Shown here piece after piece: positions 44,033-53,131 of a DNA stretch of 64,000 nt; within the stretch, counting starts at the first letter, position 1, and each line of letters begins with the position of its first letter. Origin of the DNA: Asticcacaulis sp. AC466. GTDB taxonomy: Bacteria; Pseudomonadota; Alphaproteobacteria; Caulobacterales; Caulobacteraceae. A model generated the notes under the pieces. That model did not search any database. It saw nothing but the letters and a program-made list of their open reading frames with translations, and had not been told where the DNA came from. Position numbers and translations under genes: made by a program. The stretch covers positions 1 to 64,000 of the forward strand of contig NZ_AWGE01000020.1 in assembly GCF_000495815.1 (NCBI RefSeq), in the 5' to 3' direction.

Positions 44033-46723
44033 ATGCAACACGCATATAAAATGAAATTCGGCCTGGTTTCGCTGCTGGCTCTGACCGCGGGTAGTGGTTT
44101 TGCCATTCCGGCCGGGGCCCAGACTGAGGCCGCTGCGGCGCCTTCAGAGGAAACCGTCGTCGTTGTTACCGGGATCCGACGCTCTATCGCCGACTCGATC
44201 AATCTGAAACGCAAGTCATCTGTCATCATGGATTCGATTACAGCGGACGACATCGGCAAATTGCCCGATCAGAATATCGCGGAAACACTGGCTCGCATTC
44301 CGGGTGTGCAAATTACGCGCGTCGAAGGGCAGGGTGGCTCGTTTACGGTGCGCGGCATCCAGTTGAACACGTTGCTGGTCAACGGGCAAAGCTTCGTGGG
44401 CAGCGAGCGCAATGGCAACCCCAACCTGGGAGATGTCTCGCCGGAACTCCTGGCTGGCGTCGACGTGATCAAGGCGCCGTCGGCGGACCTTGTGGAAGGG
44501 TGGTTGGGCGGCATGGTGAACCTGCGCACCCGCAGACCGCTTGACCTCAAAAAACCCCTGTTTGGCTTGCGGGCGGAAGGCTCTTACGCCGATCAGGCAG
44601 ACAAGATGGGCTATAAGGCATCCGCCTTTTTCGGCAACAAGTTTGACGGCGGCAAGTTGGGGGCGCTGTTGGCGGCAACTTATTCGACATCCTACGGCCG
44701 CAGCGATCTCTATCAGTCCGGTGGCTGGACCCAAGTGACTGGCGTGGACGTCACAGGTGACGGCGTGGCTGATACGTTTTACCGACCGCTGCGCTTGCAG
44801 ACCTGGTCTAACGCTTACGAAGATGACCGGTGGGCGCTGAACGGTACGCTGCAGTGGCGCCCGGTCGAAAACCTGACCGTGACCGTTGATGGCCTTAAGT
44901 CGCGTCGTGATGTCGACCGGACACGTACGGCGCAACAGGTCATCCTCACCAACAGTATAACCAAAGGCGTCATACTTTCCGACGGCACGCTCGCTTCCGG
45001 CAATTTTGCCAATCAAACGCTTCGGCCTCTGCTTTATGCCGGCAATTCATATTCGGAAAATTCGTTCACCAGCGTGACCGCGCACTATTTTGTGGGCCGC
45101 TGGACGCTGGATTTCAGGGCGTCTAACAGCGACGGCAAAGGCACCGGGCTTCAGGGAGACGGTGGCAACAACAATGCAGGCAACGACAATGTCCTTGTCG
45201 CGCGCCAGATATCCGGTGACGTGGTCAATGTCGGTTACAGCTATGCCGACGGCTCGAAGGTTTCTCCCAACTACAATCTGGCGACCAATTTCAACGTGCT
45301 GGATCCGGCGCAGTACGAAATCTACGCCACTTTCGACCAAGATTATATCCACCGCAACAGCGGCCGCGACGCCGCTTTTGATGCCGAATACACCCTGGAC
45401 AGCGGCTTCCTGTCGTCTGTCAAGGTGGGTGCGCGTACCGAGACGGTCGAGGTATTCAACGGCAACGCCGCCGCCAGTTATCCGGCTCTGAGCCTGAACG
45501 ATCCCACACCGGCAACCAGTCTACGCGCCAACGAAATCCTTGGCCTAAACTACGGTTCGGTCGTCAACAACCTGTTTGACGGTCAGACGGGGGCATTCCC
45601 GCGAACGATTCTTTCCGGAACTGTCGACATGACTGCCGCGCGCAATTTCCTTGGTGCAACGGCGCCTTCGTTCGATTCCAATGGCGCAAAAGCGACCATC
45701 AACCAGGTCGAACAGAAGACCGATGCCGTTTATGCCAAGTTCAATTACAAGGGCGACGCGTTCGGAATGCCCTATCACGGTGACGTGGGCGTGCGTCAGG
45801 TCAAGATGCAGCGTCATATCTTCGGCTACACGCTCGTCGGTTCCAATGCCCTGCCGACAACCGCCGATCGGGATTTCAATTCGACCTTGCCGAATCTCAA
45901 CCTGATCGTCGAGCCAACCTCAAAGATCAACTTGCGCTTCTCAGCCGCCAAGGTTGTTGCCCGGCCCGATCTCAGCTCGACAGGCGTCGGTATCTCGCTG
46001 GCACCGGTCAGCATGACAGGTAGCGCCGGCAATCCGGACCTAAAGCCCTATTCAGCCACCCAATACGATCTGACGGCGGAATGGTATTTTGCGCCGGCCA
46101 GCATGGTATCGTTGGGGCTGTTCAAGAAGGATGTCTCTGCGTTCACAATCAACATGCAGACCACGGAAGAACACCCCGAGGCGCCGAACAATACCCTGAC
46201 CGGCTCGGCCGCCTACACCTATCAAGTGACGCGCCCGACCAACGGCACGAACGGCGAGGTGCAGGGCTTTGAATTCAATTATCAGCACGCTCTGTCTTTC
46301 CTGCCCGCCCCCTTTGACGGACTGGGCTACGCCATTACCTATACCCATTCGGACAGCAAGACGCCAAGCATTGACGGTATTACAGGGAAGGCATTGCCAT
46401 TGCCCTATTCGTCGAAGGATAGCGGCAATATCATTGCCTATTACGAGAAGGGGGCATTCAGCGGTCGTATCGGATATGGATATCGTAGCGCGTACCTCCT
46501 CTACCAGGGCGGTGCATCCAGCGGCGGCAGCGGCTGGGCGGCTGGGCGCGGTCAGTGGGATGCTTCGGCCTCATACAAGCTCACTGACGTCTTCAAGCTG
46601 AACTTTGAGGCTGTCAATATCGGCAAGGATCTCAACAGCTTCTATGCTGGTGACAAGTCCCGCCTGTTAAGCTCCTATCTCGACGACCGGCGTATTTATC
46701 TCGGCGTTTCCGCTGCCTTCTAG
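44033..46723 (+). CDS. TonB-dependent receptor, paralogue lacking STN
   Basis: 896 residues: signal peptide (about 1-30), TonB box VVVVTGI, plug with TADDIGKLPDQNIAETLARIPGVQITRVEGQGGSFTVRG (given in segments), and a long barrel ending RIYLGVSAAF. It aligns throughout with the STN receptor at 39082 (same WLGG, SGGWT, YRPLR, EHPEAPNNT and RPTNGTNG/RPENGTNG landmarks), but the signalling domain is absent. It is therefore likely the main transporter for the ligand sensed by the STN receptor, under the same sigma factor. A strong terminator follows. Confidence 0.92.
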   Translation: MQHAYKMKFGLVSLLALTAGSGFAIPAGAQTEAAAAPSEETVVVVTGIRRSIADSINLKRKSSVIMDSITADDIGKLPDQNIAETLARIPGVQITRVEGQGGSFTVRGIQLNTLLVNGQSFVGSERNGNPNLGDVSPELLAGVDVIKAPSADLVEGWLGGMVNLRTRRPLDLKKPLFGLRAEGSYADQADKMGYKASAFFGNKFDGGKLGALLAATYSTSYGRSDLYQSGGWTQVTGVDVTGDGVADTFYRPLRLQTWSNAYEDDRWALNGTLQWRPVENLTVTVDGLKSRRDVDRTRTAQQVILTNSITKGVILSDGTLASGNFANQTLRPLLYAGNSYSENSFTSVTAHYFVGRWTLDFRASNSDGKGTGLQGDGGNNNAGNDNVLVARQISGDVVNVGYSYADGSKVSPNYNLATNFNVLDPAQYEIYATFDQDYIHRNSGRDAAFDAEYTLDSGFLSSVKVGARTETVEVFNGNAAASYPALSLNDPTPATSLRANEILGLNYGSVVNNLFDGQTGAFPRTILSGTVDMTAARNFLGATAPSFDSNGAKATINQVEQKTDAVYAKFNYKGDAFGMPYHGDVGVRQVKMQRHIFGYTLVGSNALPTTADRDFNSTLPNLNLIVEPTSKINLRFSAAKVVARPDLSSTGVGISLAPVSMTGSAGNPDLKPYSATQYDLTAEWYFAPASMVSLGLFKKDVSAFTINMQTTEEHPEAPNNTLTGSAAYTYQVTRPTNGTNGEVQGFEFNYQHALSFLPAPFDGLGYAITYTHSDSKTPSIDGITGKALPLPYSSKDSGNIIAYYEKGAFSGRIGYGYRSAYLLYQGGASSGGSGWAAGRGQWDASASYKLTDVFKLNFEAVNIGKDLNSFYAGDKSRLLSSYLDDRRIYLGVSAAF

Positions 46724-46762
46724 TTCTCCCGACGGCGTGGATCTCATTCCTCGGCCCTAACT

Positions 46763-46802
46763 CCGATGGTGCTCTTTTGCCCGTAGCACCATCGGCCTTT
46801 TT
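46763..46802 (+). terminator. Intrinsic terminator after the second receptor
   Basis: CCGATGGTGCT pairs perfectly with AGCACCATCGG (46785-46795) around an 11-base loop, and a T-run follows. Only 18 bases remain before the next ATG, so that gene depends on read-through or on a promoter overlapping the hairpin. Confidence 0.9.
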
Positions 46803-46820
46803 CTGTTTTGGAGATGACTT

Positions 46821-48452
46821 ATGCGACAGTTCCTGGTTATCACGGTTTTGGGTCTTGCGATGGCGCAGGGCGCCAGTAGTCAGGCCTATTCCGCTACCTC
46901 CTCTGATGTCCTGATCTATGGATGTACGCCCGCAGGCATAACCGCAGCCCTCGAAGTGCGGCGTCATGGTCACAGCGTACAGCTGCTGTGTCCCGGGAGC
47001 CATATCGGTGGTCTTAGCGCCAATGGGCTGGGTTTTGCCGACGCAGGCGATCATGATGCAGTTGGCGGACAGGCACTTCAATTTTACCGCGATGTGAAGG
47101 CGTACTACACCGCCAAGGGATATACGGGATCGACGCGCGGACAGACGGCCGAGTCGCAATCGCCTGTGGATCGGGAAACAATGTGGATTTTTGAGCCCCA
47201 TGTCGCGGAAGCGATCTATACGCGGTGGCTCAGCGATGCCGGCGTGAAACCTGTGTTCAGGCAGGCGCTACTGCTCGACACCAAAAAAGGCGTCGAAAAA
47301 GACGGCGCGCGTATCCGCAAGATCCACACGGTTGACGGACATACCTACGCGGGCCGCGTATTTATCGACGCGACCTATGAAGGCGACCTGCTGGCCATGG
47401 CAGGGGTTTCCTACACGATTGGCCGAGAAGCCAATGCTGTATATGGCGAAACTCTGAATGGCATACAGGCCGCGAATTCAACCAATCACCAGTTTGTCAA
47501 AGATATCGACCCCTATGTGGTGCCTGGCAATCCCGCAAGCGGGCTATTGCCGCGCATATCTGCCGAACCGCCTGGGCAGGACGGGGACGGTGACCAACGC
47601 ATCCAAGCCTATAATTACCGCCTGTGCATGACGAAGGATCCTGGCAATCGTGTGGCTTTCCGCAAGCCGGATAATTACGATCCTCAGCAGTACGAAGTTC
47701 TGGGACGTTATCTGGATGCCGGTTTTCGGGGGCCTTTTGGTATCTTCGCGGCGATCCCGCATGGCAAGACCGATACGAACAACTACGGTGCATTCTCCAC
47801 CGATGATATCGGCATGAACTATAGCTACCCGACGGGAAGCTATGCGGAACGGGAGAAAATTGCAGCCGAGCATCGCTCGTATCAGGAAGGCTTTTTCTGG
47901 TTCCTGCAACATGACCCACGCGTGCCGATGGACGTGCGCGAAGCCACGTCCGCCTGGGGACTTTGTGCCGATGAATTTACCGACAATGGCAATTGGCCGC
48001 ACGAATTATACATTCGCGAAGGACGCAGAATGGTTTCGGATTTCGTGATGACCGAAAACCATTTGCGCGGATCGACGCCGACACCGGAGCCCGTCGGTCT
48101 TGGGTCGTATAATCTCGATTCTCACAATAGCCGCCGCTATGTGGATGCTAAGGGTCATGTTCGTAACGAAGGCAACATCGAAGTCTCTCCGGGCAGAGTT
48201 TACGAGATTAGCTATCGTGCCATTGTGCCGAAAGAAAACGAGGCATCCAACCTGCTGGTGCCCGTGGCGGTATCGGCCAGCCATATCGCTTACGGGTCCA
48301 TCCGCATGGAACCCGTTTTTATGATCCTGGGCCAATCAGCCGGTGCTGCCGCTTCGTTGTCTCTTGAAGAGGGTGTGCCGGTACAAGCGATCAGCTATGA
48401 CAAGCTCCGCGGGCTTCTTTTGGATGAGGGACAGCATCTGACGTCAAAGTAG
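46821..48452 (+). CDS. Secreted FAD-dependent oxidoreductase (FAD-oxidored family)
   Basis: 543 residues. A signal peptide (about 1-25) precedes a dinucleotide-binding start (DVLIYGCTPAGITAALEVRRHGHSVQLL) and an IGGLSANGLGFAD block typical of the exported family often annotated with xanthan lyase. Later landmarks are DATYEGDLLAMAGVSYTIGRE and the C-terminal FAD contact EPVFMILGQSAGAAASLS. The substrate is unknown; members are often encoded next to TonB receptors for plant-derived compounds. It lies directly after the surface-signalling island and overlaps the end of the PaiB-like gene on the other strand by nine bases. Confidence 0.85.
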   Translation: MRQFLVITVLGLAMAQGASSQAYSATSSDVLIYGCTPAGITAALEVRRHGHSVQLLCPGSHIGGLSANGLGFADAGDHDAVGGQALQFYRDVKAYYTAKGYTGSTRGQTAESQSPVDRETMWIFEPHVAEAIYTRWLSDAGVKPVFRQALLLDTKKGVEKDGARIRKIHTVDGHTYAGRVFIDATYEGDLLAMAGVSYTIGREANAVYGETLNGIQAANSTNHQFVKDIDPYVVPGNPASGLLPRISAEPPGQDGDGDQRIQAYNYRLCMTKDPGNRVAFRKPDNYDPQQYEVLGRYLDAGFRGPFGIFAAIPHGKTDTNNYGAFSTDDIGMNYSYPTGSYAEREKIAAEHRSYQEGFFWFLQHDPRVPMDVREATSAWGLCADEFTDNGNWPHELYIREGRRMVSDFVMTENHLRGSTPTPEPVGLGSYNLDSHNSRRYVDAKGHVRNEGNIEVSPGRVYEISYRAIVPKENEASNLLVPVAVSASHIAYGSIRMEPVFMILGQSAGAAASLSLEEGVPVQAISYDKLRGLLLDEGQHLTSK

Positions 48453-49061
48453 CGGCTTATCCCGAACGACCGACATCAAATCGGAGATATCCGAACTAGA
48501 CCTTTCTTTGAGCCCGGCGATGATGCGATGTCGATCGCCATCCGGATGGGTTTGGCTGAGCTTGGTCGTGCCTTCGATGGTGTCGATATGGATGCGGAAG
48601 GACCGTATTTTGGGCAGCAGAAAGGCCACTCGCCCTTCGGCGGCCATGTCGATCGTCCACGGATCGTCAAATCCATTTTCGGCGACTTCAATTGTTCGGC
48701 GCAAGACTTCGGTTTGGCCAGCGTCGTCCTCAATGACTTCCAGCTTGCCGCGCACATGGGCGGCGACATAGTTCCAGGTCGGCACCTCTGGTTTTTCGAC
48801 ATACCAGCGCGGTGAAATATAGGCGTGCGGGCCAGCAAAGATGACCAGTACCTTGTCGCCGGTCTGCATGGCCCTGGCCTGTGGATTGCGCCCAGCCATA
48901 TGCCCTATCAAGGTTTTGGTGCTGTCATCCGTCTCGAAAACGATGGCTGTGGTAGTGGCAGACAGGTTTGGCAGGATCAGGGTGGCGAAGGGATAGTCGC
49001 GCACTATGGTGGCTGGGTCCGCGGCTATATAGGGTTCGGCGCGGAAAAGGCTGGGGCTCAT
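48444..49061 (-). CDS. PaiB-like FMN-binding protein
   Basis: 205 residues from an ATG with AGGAAGA close upstream; a start 12 codons earlier is less likely. The sequence follows the PaiB/FMN-binding split-barrel pattern: FATLILP near the start, then IGHMAGRNPQARAM, VIFAGPHAYISPRWY and the WNYVAAHVRGKL strand, with a C-terminal LSQTHPDGDRHRIIAGL. In Bacillus PaiB is a negative regulator; in proteobacteria the family is mostly uncharacterised flavin- or heme-linked proteins. It is convergent with the FAD oxidoreductase. Confidence 0.88.
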   Translation of the reverse strand: MSPSLFRAEPYIAADPATIVRDYPFATLILPNLSATTTAIVFETDDSTKTLIGHMAGRNPQARAMQTGDKVLVIFAGPHAYISPRWYVEKPEVPTWNYVAAHVRGKLEVIEDDAGQTEVLRRTIEVAENGFDDPWTIDMAAEGRVAFLLPKIRSFRIHIDTIEGTTKLSQTHPDGDRHRIIAGLKERSSSDISDLMSVVRDKPLL

Positions 49062-49389
49062 ATTTCTTCCTGACTGTTCGGCGTGCTGAAAAGACACAGA
49101 CGGCCGGTAATCATACCCATACCTCCCTGCCGGACAACATTCATAAAAAGCGGAGCGGGTGGTGAGCCTGCGTCACCGCTGCCTCCGGTCTTTGCATCCT
49201 GACAGTCACAAATCCTTGATCTAGCTTGACTTCATCGGCCATGAGGCCAGACGCATTTTCGGCTCTATCGCCAATAGTGCCTGCGCGCGTGGTTTTAGTG
49301 GTGACTCTGGCGCACCACACGCGACATTTTTTGCAATGCGGCATAGTCTGCTGCTGGCCCCAGTCTGATCAGTCCACGAGGATATACAC
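49062..49389. other. Intergenic region before the NylC-like gene
   Basis: These 328 bases separate divergently transcribed genes and must contain their promoters. I found no clear operator, RNA gene or convincing small ORF. A weak ribosome site (GAGGA) lies before the ATG at 49390. Confidence 0.4.
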
Positions 49390-50790
49390 ATGACCAAGTC
49401 TTTTCTGCTTCTTGTCTCAGCCTCGGCTTTTGCTTTGGCGCTGACCGTCGGCCCCGTCGTGGCCCAGACCCCAGCACCGACCCCACCGGACAGCCAGGCC
49501 AATCTGAAACCCTTAATCAACGCTGGCGGTACGGAACTGAAATTTGACTGGCCGATGCTAAAGATAGGCACGGGCGAATATAGCGAAGGACCCACCGGCG
49601 TCACGGTTTTCAGCTTCGACAAGAAGGTCATGGCGGCCGTGGATGTGCGAGGTGGCGCACCTGGCACGGTCAATACCGATCTGGCGCGGCTGGGCTATCC
49701 GACCTCGGATTTCGACGCGGTCGTTTTTGCCGGCGGTTCGGCCTACGGCCTGGAAAGCACCACGGCGGTGGCCAGCGCGCTCAAGGATGACGGCAGGAAT
49801 ACCGGCAACTGGGATTCCATCGCGGTGGCACTGGGCGCGATCATTTTCGACTATGGCGACCGTCGTCTCAACGAAATCTATCCAGACAAAAAACTGGCTC
49901 AAGCGGCCTATCGCGCCGCTCAGCCGGGTGTTTTCCGCAATGGCGCGGCTGGGGCCGGACGCATGACCATGTCGGGTTACTTCTTCGGTTGCAAGGCGCA
50001 CTCCGGGCAGGGCGGCGCGTTTCGCCAGATTGGCGACCTGAAGGTCGCTGTCTTTACCGTAGCCAACCCTTACGGCGTGGTGGTTAACCGGGACGGCAAG
50101 TTGGCCGCCTGTTACAACGATGCCGGCTGGCCAGCCGATATCACGGTCAATGATTTGATGCATAACCTGCCGGAAAGCCGCAAGGCCGGATGGGCCACGC
50201 CGAGCGGGCCGATGCATAACACGACGATCAGCCTAGTGGTCGTAAATCAAAAGATGGATGCGGCGGAACTTCAACGTCTGGCGATCCAGGTTCATACCTC
50301 CATGGCGCGTGGCATCCAGCCCTTCTCGACGATGAATGACGGCGACGCGCTCTACGCCGTATCCACCGGCGAGATCGAGGCCGACAAGGGGATTGCCGAC
50401 AGCACCGAAATCGGCGCCATCGCTTCCGATCTGATGTGGGACGCTATCCTCAATTCTGTGCCCCCACAGGACCCGTTGCCGGTTATCACACCGCAGCCGG
50501 CTGTTTCTGCAAAAGCCTTGGCGGGTTACGCGGGCGACTACCGGTTCTCAAACTTTGTCACCGTCTCGGTCACCGAAAAGGACGGTAAGCTGTTTGGCCG
50601 GGCTACCGGTGTGCGCAAGGCGTTCAATGTGCCGCTCGATCAGGCGGTGGAATTGGTGCCGTCGGGGCCCGGCACCTTCGCTGTGCCCGGCCGTTATCCA
50701 ACGGTGCTCGATTTCAACCAGTCCGGCACGCTTGTCATCAATCCTGGTCTGTGGAAACAGACGGGGATCAAGCAGAAAGCGAAAAAGTAA
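49390..50790 (+). CDS. NylC-like N-terminal-nucleophile amidohydrolase (P1/S58 family), exported, with extra C-terminal domain
   Basis: 466 residues. A signal peptide ends near VAQ (about 26). Residues about 45-360 match the DmpA/NylC fold: FDWPMLKIG, EEGPTG-type SEGPTGVTV, VDVRGGAPG, AGGSAYGLES, IYPDKKLAQAA, then the self-cleavage site HNTTISLVVV (Asn277-Thr278) and VHTSMARGIQPF, IGAIASDLMWDAIL. In NylC the corresponding Asn-Thr bond is cut to free the nucleophilic Thr. About 95 further residues form a beta-rich domain (GYAGDYRFSNFVTVSV) resembling the DUF3471-type domain appended to serine hydrolases. It should act in the periplasm as an endo-amidase on oligomeric amides. Next to a TonB receptor and a peptide symporter. 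Confidence 0.88.
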   Translation: MTKSFLLLVSASAFALALTVGPVVAQTPAPTPPDSQANLKPLINAGGTELKFDWPMLKIGTGEYSEGPTGVTVFSFDKKVMAAVDVRGGAPGTVNTDLARLGYPTSDFDAVVFAGGSAYGLESTTAVASALKDDGRNTGNWDSIAVALGAIIFDYGDRRLNEIYPDKKLAQAAYRAAQPGVFRNGAAGAGRMTMSGYFFGCKAHSGQGGAFRQIGDLKVAVFTVANPYGVVVNRDGKLAACYNDAGWPADITVNDLMHNLPESRKAGWATPSGPMHNTTISLVVVNQKMDAAELQRLAIQVHTSMARGIQPFSTMNDGDALYAVSTGEIEADKGIADSTEIGAIASDLMWDAILNSVPPQDPLPVITPQPAVSAKALAGYAGDYRFSNFVTVSVTEKDGKLFGRATGVRKAFNVPLDQAVELVPSGPGTFAVPGRYPTVLDFNQSGTLVINPGLWKQTGIKQKAKK

Positions 50791-50905
50791 GACGTTCGGT
50801 GCGTGGCGCGCACCGGTCTGGACCGGCTACGCGCCTAGTCACAGGAGCGTCACAAAAACAATCTGATGCCGTGGATACCCACACACGCGAAGGGGATAAC
50901 AAGAA

Positions 50906-53071
50906 ATGACATCGAGATTTTTCAAGACGGTTAAAGGGAGTGTGTCGGCACGCGCACTCCTGTCGGCCATGCTGGTAAGTGGTGTGCTGAGTGGAATTGG
51001 GGCGGTGGCGCAGGCGCAGGCTCAGGAAGCGACCAAGGAAACGGCCGCTCCGACGGCGGATGAGGTCATCGAAGTGGTGGTTACCTCGCAGAAGCGCCGG
51101 CAGCGCCAGATCGACGTGCCGGTAGCGGTCAATGTATTGAGCGCCGATACGCTGGAAAAGCGCAATATCCAGACGGTCCAGGACCTGTCCTATTCGGTGC
51201 CGGGTCTGATCCTGCGTTACGACGGTCCGGGCTCCTCGCAGATCTTCCTGCGCGGCGCCACCAATATTCGGGGTTCGGATGCCCTGGTCTCGTCTTATAT
51301 GGATGATGTACCGGTGACCCTGACCGGCGGCTTCCGCCAGGTCGATCTGCGCGCGCTCGATCTCGAACGGGTGGAAGTCCTGAAGGGGCCGCAGGGCACG
51401 CTCTACGGACAGGGCGCCATGGCGGGCACCGTGCGGTTTATCACCAAGAGTCCGAACCTCAACCGCGTGGATGGCTTTTTCAAGGGCGATGTCTCTTCGA
51501 TCGACAAGGGCGACACCAATACCAAGGTATCCGGCGCCGTCAGCCTGCCGTTGATTAAGGGCACGCTCGGCCTGCGTCTGGCTGGCGACTATGAAAGCGG
51601 CGGCGGTTGGATCGACCAGCCCGGCCTCGGCATCAAGGACGGCAACAACCAGGACATATACAATTTACGCGCCAAACTGCTGTGGAAGCCGACCGAAGAT
51701 TTCGACCTGACAGCCACGGCCACAACCTATTCGATGAAGAGCAAATTTGGTCTCGATTACGAAAATCCGGACCGTACCCGACCTGTGCCAGTCAGCCCGG
51801 ATTATGACCTGCTACCGCCGCGCCATGATCGCTCGCAAATCCTGAACGTCACAGCCAATTATAAGACGGGCATCGGCCGCCTGACCAGCTCAACCAGCTT
51901 TGTCGAGCTCGACCGCAACTACGCCACCACCTATATCGCCGGGCCGAAGACGACCTCGGCGGCTGTTCAGAACGAAGGCTTCGACGGCATCACCGATCGC
52001 GCCCAGCAGTTCACCCAGGAAATTCGTCTGACCTCAGAAGGCACGGGGCCATGGCAATATACGGTGGGTGCCTTTTACAAGGATGCTGAAGGTAATCTCG
52101 ACGACCAGGGCATCTCCTACTATGCAGGCGGGACCTATCCGTTTACTTACCGCAAATATGACACGTCGAAATCGGTCTCGGCCTTTGCCGACATCGGCTA
52201 CAAGATCACCGACAAACTGCTGATCGGCGCCGGCATTCGGTCCTTCAAGGATGATGAAACGGCGACCGATCTGGCGGGCACGGTGCAGAAGGCGACCTTT
52301 GATTCGACCGATCCGCGTGTCTATTTCACCTATGCTCTGACGCCGAAGTGGAACCTCTATGGCAATATTTCCAAGGGTTTCCGGTCGGGCGGTTTCAATG
52401 GTGCCGGTCTGCCGCCCTACAATCCTGAAAAGCTCATGAACTACGAACTGGGTACTAAGGGTATTGTCGCCGACGGCAAGGTGCGCTTCGACATCGCGGC
52501 CTATTACAGCAAATATGACGATGCCCTGCGCACCGGCCAGTTCTTCAACTTCCCGGCCGGCTATATCAGCTATACCCGCAATATCGGCGAGATGGAGATC
52601 AAGGGATTGGAGGGCACGATCGACTGGCGTGTCACCCCCGCCCTGACGCTGTCGGCCAATGCTGCCTATATCGACGGCGAGGTCACCAAGATCAATCTGG
52701 CAGCCGGGGAAACGACCAACTTCCAGGTCGGTGACGGTCTGGATTATGCGCCGAAATTCTCCTCCACCATCGCGGCGGATTACAGCTTCGACTGGGCGGC
52801 CAATATGCCGGGTTTTGTCCACGTCGACTATGTCTATCGCGACAAGACCTACGCCACGGATGACTCGATCCTCGTCCCGCGCACTCAGGCCTCCGACCGG
52901 ATAAGCCTGCTCAATGCCCGGATTGGCGTGACCTGGTCCGATATCACAGCGGAACTTTACGTCACCAACCTGACGAATGAGAACCTGCTGGTCGATCCTT
53001 ACGACGCCTGGAAACAGTCGTCGCGCACCAAGCCGCGCACCATCGGTGTCAGCCTGTCGCGTACCTTCTGA
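50906..53071 (+). CDS. TonB-dependent receptor of the catabolic cluster
   Basis: 721 residues. Signal peptide to about residue 40 (AQAQAQE), TonB box EVVVTSQKRRQRQIDVPVAV, plug with LSYSVPGLILRYDG, YMDDVPVTLTGGF and VEVLKGPQGTLYGQGAMAGTVRFIT, and a barrel ending VSLSRTF. This is the sphingomonad/caulobacter type often used for plant or xenobiotic compounds rather than iron. It sits between the NylC-like hydrolase and the POT symporter, so I infer uptake of the oligomeric substrate. It has no STN domain. A hairpin follows before the next gene. Confidence 0.92.
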   Translation: MTSRFFKTVKGSVSARALLSAMLVSGVLSGIGAVAQAQAQEATKETAAPTADEVIEVVVTSQKRRQRQIDVPVAVNVLSADTLEKRNIQTVQDLSYSVPGLILRYDGPGSSQIFLRGATNIRGSDALVSSYMDDVPVTLTGGFRQVDLRALDLERVEVLKGPQGTLYGQGAMAGTVRFITKSPNLNRVDGFFKGDVSSIDKGDTNTKVSGAVSLPLIKGTLGLRLAGDYESGGGWIDQPGLGIKDGNNQDIYNLRAKLLWKPTEDFDLTATATTYSMKSKFGLDYENPDRTRPVPVSPDYDLLPPRHDRSQILNVTANYKTGIGRLTSSTSFVELDRNYATTYIAGPKTTSAAVQNEGFDGITDRAQQFTQEIRLTSEGTGPWQYTVGAFYKDAEGNLDDQGISYYAGGTYPFTYRKYDTSKSVSAFADIGYKITDKLLIGAGIRSFKDDETATDLAGTVQKATFDSTDPRVYFTYALTPKWNLYGNISKGFRSGGFNGAGLPPYNPEKLMNYELGTKGIVADGKVRFDIAAYYSKYDDALRTGQFFNFPAGYISYTRNIGEMEIKGLEGTIDWRVTPALTLSANAAYIDGEVTKINLAAGETTNFQVGDGLDYAPKFSSTIAADYSFDWAANMPGFVHVDYVYRDKTYATDDSILVPRTQASDRISLLNARIGVTWSDITAELYVTNLTNENLLVDPYDAWKQSSRTKPRTIGVSLSRTF

Positions 53072-53081
53072 TAACTGTACC

Positions 53082-53122
53082 GGCCCGCCGCTTTTATCGT
53101 GGCGGGCCAATTTCATTTTGTG
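53082..53122 (+). terminator. Hairpin between receptor and symporter genes
   Basis: GGCCCGCC and GGCGGGCC (53101-53108) make an 8-bp perfect stem with an 11-base loop, followed by an interrupted T-rich tail. It may reduce rather than stop transcription into the symporter gene. Confidence 0.6.
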
Positions 53123-53131
53123 GAGTGCCTG

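Noticed and set aside
50798-50814. GGTGCG/CGCACC hairpin after the NylC-like gene as terminator
   Set aside because: Stem of six pairs, no T-run after it; too weak to annotate.
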